Source: Dyadobacter arcticus | GTDB taxonomy: Bacteria > Bacteroidota > Bacteroidia > Cytophagales > Spirosomataceae | Length of the DNA stretch: 64,000 nt | Reading direction: 5' to 3' | Assembly: GCF_011762185.1 (NCBI RefSeq) | Contig: NZ_JAASQJ010000007.1 | Span: 1-64,000 of the forward strand | Shown: positions 33,019-41,489 of the stretch, piece after piece | How the letters are laid out: the number at the start of each line of letters is the position of its first letter | How positions within the stretch are numbered: the first letter of the stretch is position 1 | Translations under genes and position numbers: made by a program | Notes under the pieces: generated by a model | What the model was told of the DNA's origin: nothing | Databases searched by the model: none | What the model saw: only the letters and a program-made list of their open reading frames with translations

Positions 33019-34158
33019 ATGCATTTCGGAACCAAAGCAATACACGCCGGCGTAGTGCCAGACCCAACAACAGGCGCCATTATGACGCCGATTTATCAAA
33101 CTTCTACCTACGTTCAGGAAAGTCCGGGAAGGCATAAAGGATATGAATATTCCAGAACACACAATCCCACCAGAACAGCACTGCAAAATGCACTAGCAGC
33201 CCTGGAAAACGGGAAAAACGGCATTTGCTACGCCTCAGGGCTTGCCGCTACCGACGCCGTTTTAAAACTTTACAGCCCAGGAGACGAGATCATCGCTACC
33301 AATGACATTTATGGTGGCACCTACCGCATTATGAAGCGGATTTTTGAAAAATACGGTCTGGTGTTCCGCTTCATAGACATGACGGAAATTGATAACATCA
33401 GTGCGGCAATATCGGACAAAACAAAAATGATATGGATCGAGACGCCTACAAATCCATTGCTTAAAATCATTGATATTGAGCAGATTACACATCTTTGCCG
33501 GGAAAAATTGATCCACAGTGTCGTGGACAATACTTTTGCATCCCCATATCTTCAAAACCCACTGGATATGGGCGCAGACATTGTCATGCACTCCGTCACC
33601 AAGTATCTGGGGGGACATTCGGACACGGTAATGGGTGCCTTAATTACAAACGATGACGACCTTGCAAAACAACTCGCTTTCATTCAGAATGCCAGCGGGG
33701 CCGTTCCGGGACCGCAGGATTGTTTTTTAGTTTTGAGAGGTATAAAAACCCTACATATCCGCATGCAGCGCCACTGCGAAAATGCTTCCGAAATTGCGCG
33801 CTGGCTTGAAACTCACCCAAAGGTTGGAAAAGTGTATTATCCCGGACTAGCGTCGCATCCGGGTCATGCGCTCGCGGGCAGACAAATGAAGGATTTCGGA
33901 GGCATGCTGTCTTTTGAATTGAAGGGTGATATTTACAAAGAGGCGATAAAGACCATGGAAAGTTTGGAAGTCTTTTCGCTGGGTGAGTCACTGGGAGGCG
34001 TAGAGTCGCTTTGTACACATCCTGCCAGCATGACGCACGCGAGCATTCCCAAAGAGGAGCGTGAAAAAATAGGATTGAAGGATACACTCATCCGCTTGAG
34101 TGTGGGCATTGAGGATGTGCGCGACCTGATCGACGATCTTGCCCAAGCCATTGGATAG
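33019..34158 (+). CDS. metB: Cystathionine gamma-synthase / trans-sulfuration PLP enzyme
   Basis: A 379-residue fold-type I PLP enzyme of the Cys/Met metabolism family. It starts with MHFGTKAIHAG, then PIYQTSTYVQ and YEYSRTHNPTRTALQ. The cofactor Lys is in SVTKYLGGHSD near residue 198, and SLGGVESL(C)THPASMTHAS closes the family pattern. It could be cystathionine gamma-synthase (MetB) or a cystathionine lyase (MetC/MccB); these cannot be separated reliably by eye. The start fits exactly the family N-terminus and leaves only 16 nt to a large hairpin, so the leader mRNA is unusual. Confidence 0.85.
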   Translation: MHFGTKAIHAGVVPDPTTGAIMTPIYQTSTYVQESPGRHKGYEYSRTHNPTRTALQNALAALENGKNGICYASGLAATDAVLKLYSPGDEIIATNDIYGGTYRIMKRIFEKYGLVFRFIDMTEIDNISAAISDKTKMIWIETPTNPLLKIIDIEQITHLCREKLIHSVVDNTFASPYLQNPLDMGADIVMHSVTKYLGGHSDTVMGALITNDDDLAKQLAFIQNASGAVPGPQDCFLVLRGIKTLHIRMQRHCENASEIARWLETHPKVGKVYYPGLASHPGHALAGRQMKDFGGMLSFELKGDIYKEAIKTMESLEVFSLGESLGGVESLCTHPASMTHASIPKEEREKIGLKDTLIRLSVGIEDVRDLIDDLAQAIG

Positions 34159-34170
34159 CTTTGCACCAGC

Positions 34171-34201
34171 TTTGCATTAAAGGGCAAAAATCTTACTTTT
34201 G
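34171..34201 (+). promoter_or_regulatory. Bacteroidota-type promoter of the DUF3127-crcB pair
   Basis: TTTG (34171-34174), then exactly 19 nt, then TACTTTTG (34194-34201): a full match to TTTG-N19-TAnnTTTG. The first ATG lies about 30 nt beyond the predicted start. Confidence 0.75.
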
Positions 34202-34239
34202 AAATTATGTTTTTCAGACACTAAAAATCAAAATAAGCA

Positions 34240-34593
34240 ATGGAATTAACAGGAACAGTGATCGCTTTGCTCCCGGAAGTGAATGGTCAGGGAAAAAATG
34301 GAACTTGGCGCAAACAGGAATTTATCCTTGAAATACCTTCTCAATATCCAAAAAAAGTCTGTATATCGCTTTGGGGAGATAAAATAGATCAGGCCGATCT
34401 TAATATAAATGATTCTGTAACAGCTTCGATTGACATTGAAAGCCGCGAATACAACTCCCGTTGGTATACAGAAGTGAAAGCGTGGAAGGTAGACAAGAGC
34501 GGAGCCGCGGCACCTTCGTCGTCCAATGCAGGAAGTGCTCTACCTCCAGTGACGACATTCAGCGAAGATGAATCGGATGATCTTCCTTTCTGA
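34240..34593 (+). CDS. DUF3127 protein with SSB-like acidic tip
   Basis: A 117-residue protein. Residues 1-90 look like a small OB-fold of the DUF3127 family (MELTGTVIALLPEVNGQG, TWRKQEFILEI, DSVTASIDIESREYNSRWYTEVKAWKV). After a Ser/Ala-rich linker it ends in DESDDLPF, which closely copies the acidic C-terminal tip (DDDIPF) by which SSB recruits DNA-maintenance proteins. I infer a single-stranded-DNA-binding or SSB-interaction-competing protein; no functional data are recalled. The crcB start lies inside its 3' end. Confidence 0.78.
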   Translation: MELTGTVIALLPEVNGQGKNGTWRKQEFILEIPSQYPKKVCISLWGDKIDQADLNINDSVTASIDIESREYNSRWYTEVKAWKVDKSGAAAPSSSNAGSALPPVTTFSEDESDDLPF

Positions 34594-34978
34594 TAAATTT
34601 CCATTAGTCCTCATTTTTATAGGTGGCGGGTTGGGTAGTCTGGCCCGCTATGCAGCCGGAAAAGCATTTGCTTCTTGGGCACCTGTTTTTCCATTGGGTA
34701 CATTGGCAGCCAATGTATTTGCGTGTTTAATTCTGGGTGTTTTTTCGGGCTGGGCAGCTTTAAGAACGGGCGAGTCTGTTGCTACCTATCGGGCTTTTGT
34801 AGTGGTTGGATTTTGCGGAGGATTCAGTACGTTTTCCACTTTCAGCAATGATACAATCCAGCTTATACTTAATAATGCATGGACAGAAGCTTGCCTAAAT
34901 GTCTTTGTAAGTATTCTTTTTTGCTTGGCGGCCACGCTATTGGGAATGTGGCTGGGTAAACAATTACTATCTATCTGA
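34568..34978 (+). CDS. crcB: Fluoride ion channel CrcB/Fluc
   Basis: A 136-residue protein with four membrane helices, the full length for a dual-topology Fluc subunit. Key motifs are GGGLGSLARYAAGK at the first helix, PLGTLAANVFACLILG (with the conserved Asn) and GFCGGFSTFSTFSND (the Phe-box and central Na+ site). It exports fluoride. It overlaps the DUF3127 gene by 26 nt, so the two are translated from one mRNA. A second start, three codons later, is possible. I see no fluoride riboswitch upstream. Confidence 0.92.
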   Translation: MNRMIFLSDKFPLVLIFIGGGLGSLARYAAGKAFASWAPVFPLGTLAANVFACLILGVFSGWAALRTGESVATYRAFVVVGFCGGFSTFSTFSNDTIQLILNNAWTEACLNVFVSILFCLAATLLGMWLGKQLLSI

Positions 34979-34983
34979 TACAC

Positions 34984-35646
34984 CTATCCTGATTGATAGG
35001 ACATCGACATAGTAAACTTGTCAATCATTTCCTGGGGATGCACTTCAAGTACCCTTGCTAAAACCATTACAATCAAAGTATTAGAAGCAATTTTACGGGG
35101 GATGCCTGCTACAGTAGCAAAAAGGTCAACTGTTACCGACTGCTTTTCATCTAAAAGCTTCATCAGCTTATCCTCTTTGTCCCCATACTGAAAGCGAATG
35201 TCCCGTTCGCCCCGTCCGCGGCGCATAATTTCTTTCATTTCCCTGCTGGCCTGAAGAGACTTATCATCGACCCGGATGTACGCCTGGCGGTTTCCTGAGT
35301 CATCAATGACATAATGCGGCTTATCGATACTTCTGGGGATGGTAATGACGAGTACGTCACGATCTGAGCTGACCGGTATCCGTTCTTTTTTGTAGCTTAT
35401 TTTTGGGAAAATATATTTGTCGATGGCGCGGGAAAGCGTGTACTCATCTTCCTCTGCATCTTTCAAACCTTTGATTGTTTTGTCGTCGCCGATTCCGACG
35501 AATAATTTGCCGCCACCCGTATTAGCGAAAGCGACTACTTCGCGGACAATCTTCTCAGGATGATTGGACTTCAATTTGAATTCCGCATGCTCACCCTCAC
35601 CTTTCTTCACCAATTCTTTCAACAATCGAAGTTCCATTAGTTGCAA
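34984..35646 (-). CDS. AlbA_2 (Schlafen AAA_4-like) domain protein
   Basis: A 220-residue protein. Residues about 10-130 match the AlbA_2 domain: EGEHAEFKLKSNHPEKIVREVVAFANTGGGKLFVGIGDD and VLVITIPRSIDKPHYV, then RQAYIRVDD. The C-terminal third looks like a winged helix (LMKLLDEKQSVTVDLFATVAGIPRKIASNTLIVMVLARVLEV). Such proteins are often called ATP-binding or putative transcriptional regulators; no kinase or helicase motif is seen. It is convergent with crcB (5-nt gap) and stands alone. The Met at residue 4 is an alternative start. Confidence 0.75.
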   Translation of the reverse strand: MQLMELRLLKELVKKGEGEHAEFKLKSNHPEKIVREVVAFANTGGGKLFVGIGDDKTIKGLKDAEEDEYTLSRAIDKYIFPKISYKKERIPVSSDRDVLVITIPRSIDKPHYVIDDSGNRQAYIRVDDKSLQASREMKEIMRRGRGERDIRFQYGDKEDKLMKLLDEKQSVTVDLFATVAGIPRKIASNTLIVMVLARVLEVHPQEMIDKFTMSMSYQSG

Positions 35647-35756
35647 TGGATAGATATCTGAAATATGATTAAGATAACGCTAACAATTTACATTCCTTTT
35701 GCCGGATTAAAAAAATATCCCAAAAGAGTTTCGTAATATTTTGCGCCCGCTTGCTA

Positions 35757-35783
35757 ACAAAAAACGGCACCTTCTGGCGCCGT
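35757..35783 (-). terminator. Intrinsic terminator of the DUF2795 gene
   Basis: Minus-strand stem of 8 bp with one G-U pair (plus arms 35764-35771 and 35776-35783), a 4-nt loop, then a T6 run (plus-strand A run 35758-35763 or so). It is 9 nt beyond the DUF2795 stop. Confidence 0.75.
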
Positions 35784-35791
35784 CTTCTTTC

Positions 35792-36013
35792 TTAATATTC
35801 GTCTTCGTTGAAAAAGAAATCGTCTTTTGTGGGATAGTCGGGCCAAATCTCTTCAATGCTTTCATAAGGTTGACCATCATCTTCAAGCTCCTGTAGGTTT
35901 TCAACTACTTCTAACGGAGCGCCTGTTCTGATTGCAAAGTCAATTAGCTCGTCTTTGGTAGCTGGCCAGGGAGCATCTTCAAGGTACGATGCGAGTTCGA
36001 GAGTCCAGTACAT
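35792..36013 (-). CDS. DUF2795 small acidic protein
   Basis: A 73-residue protein that matches the DUF2795 pattern: LELASYLEDAPWPATKDELIDFAIRTGAPLEVVENLQEL followed by an acidic tail (DDGQPYESIEEIWPDYPTKDDFFFNEDEY). The family is widespread in Bacteroidota and its function is not known. It is a stand-alone gene with a TACTTTTG -7 element (minus strand, plus positions 36052-36059) and a terminator. Confidence 0.85.
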   Translation of the reverse strand: MYWTLELASYLEDAPWPATKDELIDFAIRTGAPLEVVENLQELEDDGQPYESIEEIWPDYPTKDDFFFNEDEY

Positions 36014-36320
36014 AATATTTTCGCCTATTAATAGTTACTTTACTTTTTTTGCAAAAGTAAAAAATTTGACATCTTTTAAAAGCTTAAAGCGAAAAAAAAG
36101 AAAAATAATTGCCAAACTAAAAGTTTTAATTTGAAACCCAGCTTAATGGCCTAAAAATCAATTATTTAAGTTATTCCGCCGGTTGTAAGCGTCTCAGCCG
36201 AGATCCCCAAACCTTTATGGATCTTCCTTATCATTGGATTTGACATTCTTTTGCTTCTAGGAAACTACCTTCCCAAAAATCCTTTTTTGTAAATTCCCCC
36301 ATCATTAAAAATGCTATAAG
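36014..36320. other. AT-rich divergent intergenic region
   Basis: No reading frame is convincing here. On the minus strand TACTTTTG (plus 36052-36059) is a likely -7 element for the DUF2795 gene. The same place holds a short inverted repeat, TACTTTT...AAAAGTA. The remainder is AT-rich and leads into cutC without an obvious promoter. Confidence 0.5.
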
Positions 36321-37049
36321 ATGACTATTGAAGTTTGTGCCTATTCGCTGGAATCTTGTATCAATGCACAAGCTGGTGGTGCCGCCCGGATAGAACTTTG
36401 TGGCGGATTGGGCGAAGGAGGAACAACGCCAAGCGCGGGATTGATTGAAGTGGTAAGACAACACATTGATATTGACGTTTATGTCATGATCAGGCCAAGA
36501 GGCGGTGATTTTGTATATGATTTTTTTGAAGAAGAAATCATGCGGAAAGACATTGACGTGGCCAAAAAGCTGGGCGCAAACGGCGTGGTATTGGGAGTAT
36601 TAACAGCAGACGGACAAGTTGATGTAGCCCGCACCAAGTCGCTTGTCGAATACGCATCTCCTATGAAAGTAACGTTTCACAGGGCCTTCGACCTCACGCC
36701 GGATCCGCATAAAGCATTGAAAGCAATCATTGAAACCGGAGCAGAAAGAATCCTGACCTCCGGTCAAATGCCGTCCGCTATTGAAGGTCTCGATCTATTG
36801 TCCCAACTTGCAAATGAAAGCAATGGATCCATTGAAATTATGGCAGGTGGTGGTGTCAATGCGAACAATGCAGCGGAACTTGCCGCCGCAGGAGTTCATT
36901 CGCTTCACCTCACAGCCAAGGCTTTCCGGCCGGGAAGACAGAAATATTTCCCAGAAAACATTTCAATGGCTGGCCAAATCCCAGATGAGCGTTCAGTCCT
37001 TTATAGTGACCTTGCACTCATTGAAGAAATTGTACAAGTAGTTTCTTAA
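36321..37049 (+). CDS. cutC: CutC-family protein
   Basis: A 242-residue TIM-barrel protein with the strongly conserved CutC pattern: IEVCAYSLESCINAQAGGAARIELCG, GGTTPSAGLI, MIRPRGGDFVY, KVTFHRAFDLT, ERILTSGQ and IMAGGGVNANN. It is called a copper homeostasis protein from early E. coli genetics, but the biochemical role is not settled. It precedes the penicillin acylase gene by 31 nt and may be co-transcribed. Confidence 0.92.
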   Translation: MTIEVCAYSLESCINAQAGGAARIELCGGLGEGGTTPSAGLIEVVRQHIDIDVYVMIRPRGGDFVYDFFEEEIMRKDIDVAKKLGANGVVLGVLTADGQVDVARTKSLVEYASPMKVTFHRAFDLTPDPHKALKAIIETGAERILTSGQMPSAIEGLDLLSQLANESNGSIEIMAGGGVNANNAAELAAAGVHSLHLTAKAFRPGRQKYFPENISMAGQIPDERSVLYSDLALIEEIVQVVS

Positions 37050-37080
37050 AAGAGCTAATCTTTTATCGCAAGCACCCCCA

Positions 37081-39534
37081 ATGCCCCGCTCTATGAAGTT
37101 TGTCAAAGCGATTCTTTCTATAATCGTTACTATTGGACTCGTCTATTTTTTAAACCGGCCACTTGGCCCTGCTCCTGCATTGGGGCCTTTTTTGAGTCCA
37201 TTTACAGGTTTTTGGCAAAATTCCGAACCTTCAAGTGACCCTAAAAGTCAGAAAATTATAAAACTGGATAGCCTCAAAAGTGAAGTAATTATCCGTTTTG
37301 ATGATTCGGGTGTTCCTCACGTTTTTGCTAAAAACAACTTCGATCTCTTTTATGGCCAGGGCTATATCACGGCAAAAGACCGGCTATGGCAAATGGATCT
37401 GCAAACGCGTGCCGCAGCCGGAAGACTTTCCGAAATTCTTGGAAAGGTAACATTGGAAATGGATCAGCGCAACCGAAGAATGGGAATGGGTTATGGGGCT
37501 GAGGCAAATCTGAAAATCGCCATGATGGATCCCCTTTCACGGGAAGCTCTTCTTGGTTACACAGCCGGCGTAAATGCATATATCAATCAGCTTCTTCCCA
37601 AGGACTATCCCGTGGAATTCAAATTGCTCGGCTACAAACCCGAGCCATGGAAGCTGATCAATACCATGTACATGCTGGAACAAATGACCTTAAACCTGAC
37701 GAGTCCGCCGGATGAGTTGAATATGTCGGCTATTCTGGAAAAATACGGCAGGAATGTGATTGATCAGCTATTCCCGGATTACCCAATGCTTGAAGAAAGT
37801 CCTATCATCCCTTCCGGAACAAAATGGGACTTCCGGCCACTTCCAATTCCGCCTGACGTCGCCAATGCGGGCTTCGGCGATACCGTTTCATTTTTAAAAA
37901 ACCCGCTTAAACCTTTGCATAGATCATCTCCAAAAGAAGAAGGGATTGGAAGCAACAACTGGGCAGTGGGTGCAGAAAAATCGGTGACCGGATATCCAAT
38001 ACTCGCCAACGACCCTCACCTGGACCTGAGCCTGCCTTCCATTTGGTACCAAATTCAATTGCACGGTCCGGAGGTAAATGTCTGTGGCGTTTCATTGCCT
38101 GGCATTCCAAGTGTAATCATCGGCTTCAATCAAAATGTAGCCTGGGGTGTGACCAATGTGGATGCGGATGTTACTGATTTATATAAGATAAAGTTTAAAG
38201 ATAATTCACGTAAATTCTATTGGCACGACAAACAGTGGAAGTCCACCCAAATGCGAACTGAACTTATTTATGTAAAAGGCCAGAATGATCCGGTGCGTGA
38301 AGAAGTAATTTACACGCATCATGGCCCTGTCACCCATTCTGAAAGCAGCTCGGCAATTCCTGATCTGGCACTGAAATGGATTGGGCATGTGCCTGGCAAC
38401 AGCTTTATAACTTTTTATGAATTGAATAAAGCCAAAAATTACGATGACTATCGAAAGGCATTGACCCATTACGTCGGTCCCGCACAGAACTTCGTTTTTG
38501 CCGACAATAGCAAAAATATTGCTATCACCGTCAATGGTAGGCTACCGTTAAAATATAAGGATCAAGGTAAATTTCTTCTGGATGGTACTAATCCTGCCAC
38601 CGATTGGCATGGCTGGATCCCCGCTGAGCAGAACCCGTTTGTGAAAAATCCTGCAAGAGGTTTTGTAAGCAGTGCAAACCAATCTTCAACCGACACGACT
38701 TATCCTTATTATATTAACTGGTCTTTTGCTGCGTCGGAGCGTGGCATAAGGATTAATGAACGACTTGAAGTAATGTCCAATGCCAATGCAGATAGTTTAC
38801 GGTCTGTTCAAAATGACAATTTCAGTGTTTTGGCAAGAACCATCCTTCCAAAGCTGCTGGAAATTCTTGGGAGAAGTCAACTTAATCCCGCTCAAAAGGC
38901 GGCAAAAATTATGCTCGCAAATTGGAACTATCAGAATGCTCCCCAGTCCGTTCCAGCTTCGATTTTTGAAGAATGGTTTCCTGCCTTAAGAAGTGCCATT
39001 TGGAATGACGAATTCGGCAAACTGAACATTCCAAGCCGCGACCGGACGTCATATCTCATTTTGAAACAGCCCAATGAAAAGTGGTTCGACAATGTTAATA
39101 CCCCGGAAAAAGAAACTTTGCATAATATTGTCCACAGCAGCTTTAAAGCAGCGTTGGATACACTTACGGCGCGACACGGCGATATGAGCTCATCGTGGGA
39201 GTGGGCAAGAATAAAAGGAACGGAAATACGTCACCTTAGCAGAAGTCTTCGAACATTCAATTCTCCGATCCTTAAAACCGGCGGTGGAAACAGTATTGTA
39301 AACGCGACAACCAGATATAAAGGCCCGTCATGGCGAATGGTTGTCGAGCTTGGCCCGACTCCAAGAGCTTACGGAATTTATCCGGGTGGACAATCTGGCA
39401 ATCCGGGTAGTCCATACTATCTTAATTTGCTGAAAAAATGGGAAGCAGGAGAACTCAATGAGTTAGTTTATCTGCACTCCCCGACAGAGGCCAACAAACG
39501 TTTGACCTCCAAAATTACTTTGGTCAAAAAATAA
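37081..39534 (+). CDS. Penicillin acylase-family Ntn hydrolase
   Basis: An 817-residue exported precursor. A hydrophobic segment at residues 8-26 is a signal or anchor. The alpha chain (about 45-280) has VPHVFAKNNFDLFYGQGYITAKDRLWQMD. Cleavage would expose the catalytic N-terminal Ser291 of GSNNWAVG, starting the beta chain; PILANDPHLDLSLPSIWYQ and the oxyanion-site Asn in SSANQSS fit. It would hydrolyse amide bonds of acylated compounds in the periplasm, perhaps acyl-homoserine lactones or N-acyl amino acids; the substrate is not shown. Confidence 0.9.
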   Translation: MPRSMKFVKAILSIIVTIGLVYFLNRPLGPAPALGPFLSPFTGFWQNSEPSSDPKSQKIIKLDSLKSEVIIRFDDSGVPHVFAKNNFDLFYGQGYITAKDRLWQMDLQTRAAAGRLSEILGKVTLEMDQRNRRMGMGYGAEANLKIAMMDPLSREALLGYTAGVNAYINQLLPKDYPVEFKLLGYKPEPWKLINTMYMLEQMTLNLTSPPDELNMSAILEKYGRNVIDQLFPDYPMLEESPIIPSGTKWDFRPLPIPPDVANAGFGDTVSFLKNPLKPLHRSSPKEEGIGSNNWAVGAEKSVTGYPILANDPHLDLSLPSIWYQIQLHGPEVNVCGVSLPGIPSVIIGFNQNVAWGVTNVDADVTDLYKIKFKDNSRKFYWHDKQWKSTQMRTELIYVKGQNDPVREEVIYTHHGPVTHSESSSAIPDLALKWIGHVPGNSFITFYELNKAKNYDDYRKALTHYVGPAQNFVFADNSKNIAITVNGRLPLKYKDQGKFLLDGTNPATDWHGWIPAEQNPFVKNPARGFVSSANQSSTDTTYPYYINWSFAASERGIRINERLEVMSNANADSLRSVQNDNFSVLARTILPKLLEILGRSQLNPAQKAAKIMLANWNYQNAPQSVPASIFEEWFPALRSAIWNDEFGKLNIPSRDRTSYLILKQPNEKWFDNVNTPEKETLHNIVHSSFKAALDTLTARHGDMSSSWEWARIKGTEIRHLSRSLRTFNSPILKTGGGNSIVNATTRYKGPSWRMVVELGPTPRAYGIYPGGQSGNPGSPYYLNLLKKWEAGELNELVYLHSPTEANKRLTSKITLVKK

Positions 39535-39545
39535 TATCCCGCCCT

Positions 39546-39902
39546 ATGAATTTTCTGATCATCATTATCCTTTCCGCTGCATTACAACCTTTTACACCCT
39601 GGTGGGTTATCGCAATCATTCCATTTGCAGTACTTTTCTGGCGCTCTACCCGCTCATCCCAAGCTTTCTGGGCCGGATTCGGGGGCGTCGCATTACCTTG
39701 GCTGGCCTACGGCTATTATCTCCGTTTTATCTCCGAAAGTACCTTATCCGATCGCGTTGCCGGTATCTTTTTTCTTCCAAATGGCATCCTGCTGCTGCTT
39801 GTTACTGCCTTGATAGGCGGTTTAGTCGGCGGGATTGCGGGATTATCAGGTTTTTGGACTCGGCAACTTTTCAGGAAACATCCTGTTGTAGTTTCTTCGT
39901 AA
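39546..39902 (+). CDS. Small integral membrane protein of unknown function
   Basis: A 118-residue hydrophobic protein with about four membrane helices (FLIIIILSAALQPF; WVIAIIPFAVLFW; AFWAGFGGVALPWLAYGYYL; LLLLVTALIGGLVGGIAGL). It lies 11 nt after the acylase gene on the same strand, so it probably shares its transcript. I do not recognise the family beyond this. Confidence 0.7.
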   Translation: MNFLIIIILSAALQPFTPWWVIAIIPFAVLFWRSTRSSQAFWAGFGGVALPWLAYGYYLRFISESTLSDRVAGIFFLPNGILLLLVTALIGGLVGGIAGLSGFWTRQLFRKHPVVVSS

Positions 39903-39933
39903 ACCTGACCTTCGCAAGGGTAGGACATATCCA

Positions 39934-39962
39934 TTGTACTTAAACACAAATCATTATCTTTG
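39934..39962 (+). promoter_or_regulatory. Predicted promoter of the OmpH-like gene
   Basis: TTG at 39934-39936 and TATCTTTG at 39955-39962 (18-nt spacer) fit the Bacteroidota promoter. The predicted transcript starts near 39970, which fits translation from the GTG at 39997 rather than from the longer upstream frame. Confidence 0.6.
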
Positions 39963-39996
39963 CGGCTTGTTAAAAAAAACAATAAACTTTAAAAAC

Positions 39997-40623
39997 GTGA
40001 ATAATAATACTTCGTTAATCTGGAACATCGTGCTTTCTCTTGCTGTGGCGGTGTTATTTTTTCTCCATTTTTCAAGCAAGCCCTCAGCAGATTCAGGTGT
40101 TGCAGCAGATGGCAATGTGGTTGCTGGTCGCCGCACCGTTTACGTTCAGGTCGATTCTCTTTTGAAAAACTACGAATTCTTCAAGGATACCCGCAAAGAA
40201 CTTGAAAACAAAAACTTCCAATTGGAAAATGAATTGAATACAAAAGGTCGCTCATTGCAAAACGAAGTCGCTTTCTTTCAGCAAAAAGCACAAACCATGA
40301 CTCCTGAGCAGGCACGTTCGACTGAGGCGCAGCTGATGAAAAAACAGCAGGACCTGGTAGCTTACCGTGATCAGTCGGCGCAAGCCCTGGGACAACAGGA
40401 AGCCAAGAAAAATGAAGAGCTTTACAGAAATATCCGTTCGTATATCGACAAATATAATAAGGATAACGGCTACGAATTTGTACTCGGTTACTCGCTTGGA
40501 GGCGGTATCTTATTTGCGAACCCTTCCCTTGACGTAACTCAAAAAATCCTGGATGGCTTGAACAAAGAATACAAATCGACTGGAAAAGCCACTCCTGCTG
40601 ATACTACAAATAAGAAAGACTAA
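39997..40623 (+). CDS. OmpH/Skp-like periplasmic chaperone
   Basis: About 208 residues from the GTG at 39997. I prefer this to the frame opening at 39934, because the promoter -7 element lies between them. An uncleaved signal/anchor helix (LIWNIVLSLAVAVLFFLHF) precedes an OmpH domain: RRTVYVQVDSLLKNYEFFKDTRKELE, then a long coiled coil (about 60-150) and a GYEFVLGYSLGGGILFANPSLDVTQKILDGLN end. Skp-like proteins hold unfolded outer-membrane proteins in the periplasm. It is a single gene with its own promoter and a strong terminator. Confidence 0.85.
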   Translation: MNNNTSLIWNIVLSLAVAVLFFLHFSSKPSADSGVAADGNVVAGRRTVYVQVDSLLKNYEFFKDTRKELENKNFQLENELNTKGRSLQNEVAFFQQKAQTMTPEQARSTEAQLMKKQQDLVAYRDQSAQALGQQEAKKNEELYRNIRSYIDKYNKDNGYEFVLGYSLGGGILFANPSLDVTQKILDGLNKEYKSTGKATPADTTNKKD

Positions 40624-40643
40624 TTAATAAGTAGTATAAAATT

Positions 40644-40680
40644 AAAAGGCGGCCCGCTGGAATCAGCAGGCCGCCTTTTT
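40644..40680. terminator. Bidirectional intrinsic terminator between ompH-like gene and sdhB
   Basis: An 11-bp stem AAAAGGCGGCC/GGCCGCCTTTT (40644-40654 with 40669-40679), extended by GCTG/CAGC inside, with T and A runs on both sides. It serves the two convergent genes. Confidence 0.85.
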
Positions 40681-40699
40681 GATTATACTGAATTTGAAT

Positions 40700-41452
40700 T
40701 TATATGTCGGAAGAACTAAGTTTCGCCCCGATATATTCCCGGTTCATTCTTGCTATGTTAACCTGGCCAATTTCTTTGGGGCATTCGGCTGAGCAAGCGC
40801 CCATATTGGTACAGTTTCCGAAACCTTCCGCATCCATCTGAGCTACCATCTTTTCCGCACGAATGCTGCGTTCTGCCTGACCTTGCGGTAACAAAGCGAG
40901 TTGTGAGATTTTTGCAGATACAAAAAGCATTGCCGATGCATTTTTACAGGCAGCAACACACGCTCCGCAAGCAATACAAGCAGCAGCTGAAAATGCCTCG
41001 TCCGCAGCTACTTTTGGAATAGGCAAACTGTTTGCATCCTGTGCATTACCTGTATTTACAGATATAAATCCTCCCGCGGATATAATCCGGTCGAATGCGT
41101 CCCGATCCACTACAAGATCTTTAATCACCGGAAACGCCTTAGCTCTCCATGGTTCGACCACAATTGTATCTCCGTCCTTGAATGACCGCATATGAAGCTG
41201 GCAGGTCGCAACACCTCTTAACGGTCCGTGTGGCCGGCCGTTGATATACATGGAACACGATCCGCAAATACCCTCACGGCAATCATGATCAAACGCTACC
41301 GGTTCCTTGCCCTCTTCAATGAGTTGTTGATTCAATACATCGAACATTTCGAGAAACGACATATCAGGAGAGACGTGGTCCAGCTTATAATTCTCAAAAC
41401 CTCCCGCTGCTTCTTTATTACTTTGTCTCCACACTTTGAGAGACAAACTCAT
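40700..41452 (-). CDS. sdhB: Succinate dehydrogenase/fumarate reductase iron-sulfur subunit
   Basis: About 250 residues. The N-terminal 2Fe-2S ferredoxin domain has CREGICGSCSMYINGRPHGPL and CQLHM. The C-terminal domain has CIACGACVAACKNASA and CTNMGACSAECPKEI for the 4Fe-4S and 3Fe-4S clusters. It passes electrons between the FAD of SdhA and the quinone at SdhC. It is the last gene of the cluster, split from sdhA by a glycosyltransferase gene. The Met at residue 1 here (41452) fits the family start; four more codons upstream are possible. Confidence 0.93.
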   Translation of the reverse strand: MSLSLKVWRQSNKEAAGGFENYKLDHVSPDMSFLEMFDVLNQQLIEEGKEPVAFDHDCREGICGSCSMYINGRPHGPLRGVATCQLHMRSFKDGDTIVVEPWRAKAFPVIKDLVVDRDAFDRIISAGGFISVNTGNAQDANSLPIPKVAADEAFSAAACIACGACVAACKNASAMLFVSAKISQLALLPQGQAERSIRAEKMVAQMDAEGFGNCTNMGACSAECPKEIGQVNIARMNREYIGAKLSSSDI

Positions 41453-41489
41453 ATTTCCTTCCATACCTATATATGCTTTAATACTGATA

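Noticed and set aside
34202..34239. Possible fluoride riboswitch before the DUF3127-crcB pair
   Set aside because: The leader is under 40 nt and has no fluoride-riboswitch-like fold; crcB starts inside the preceding gene.
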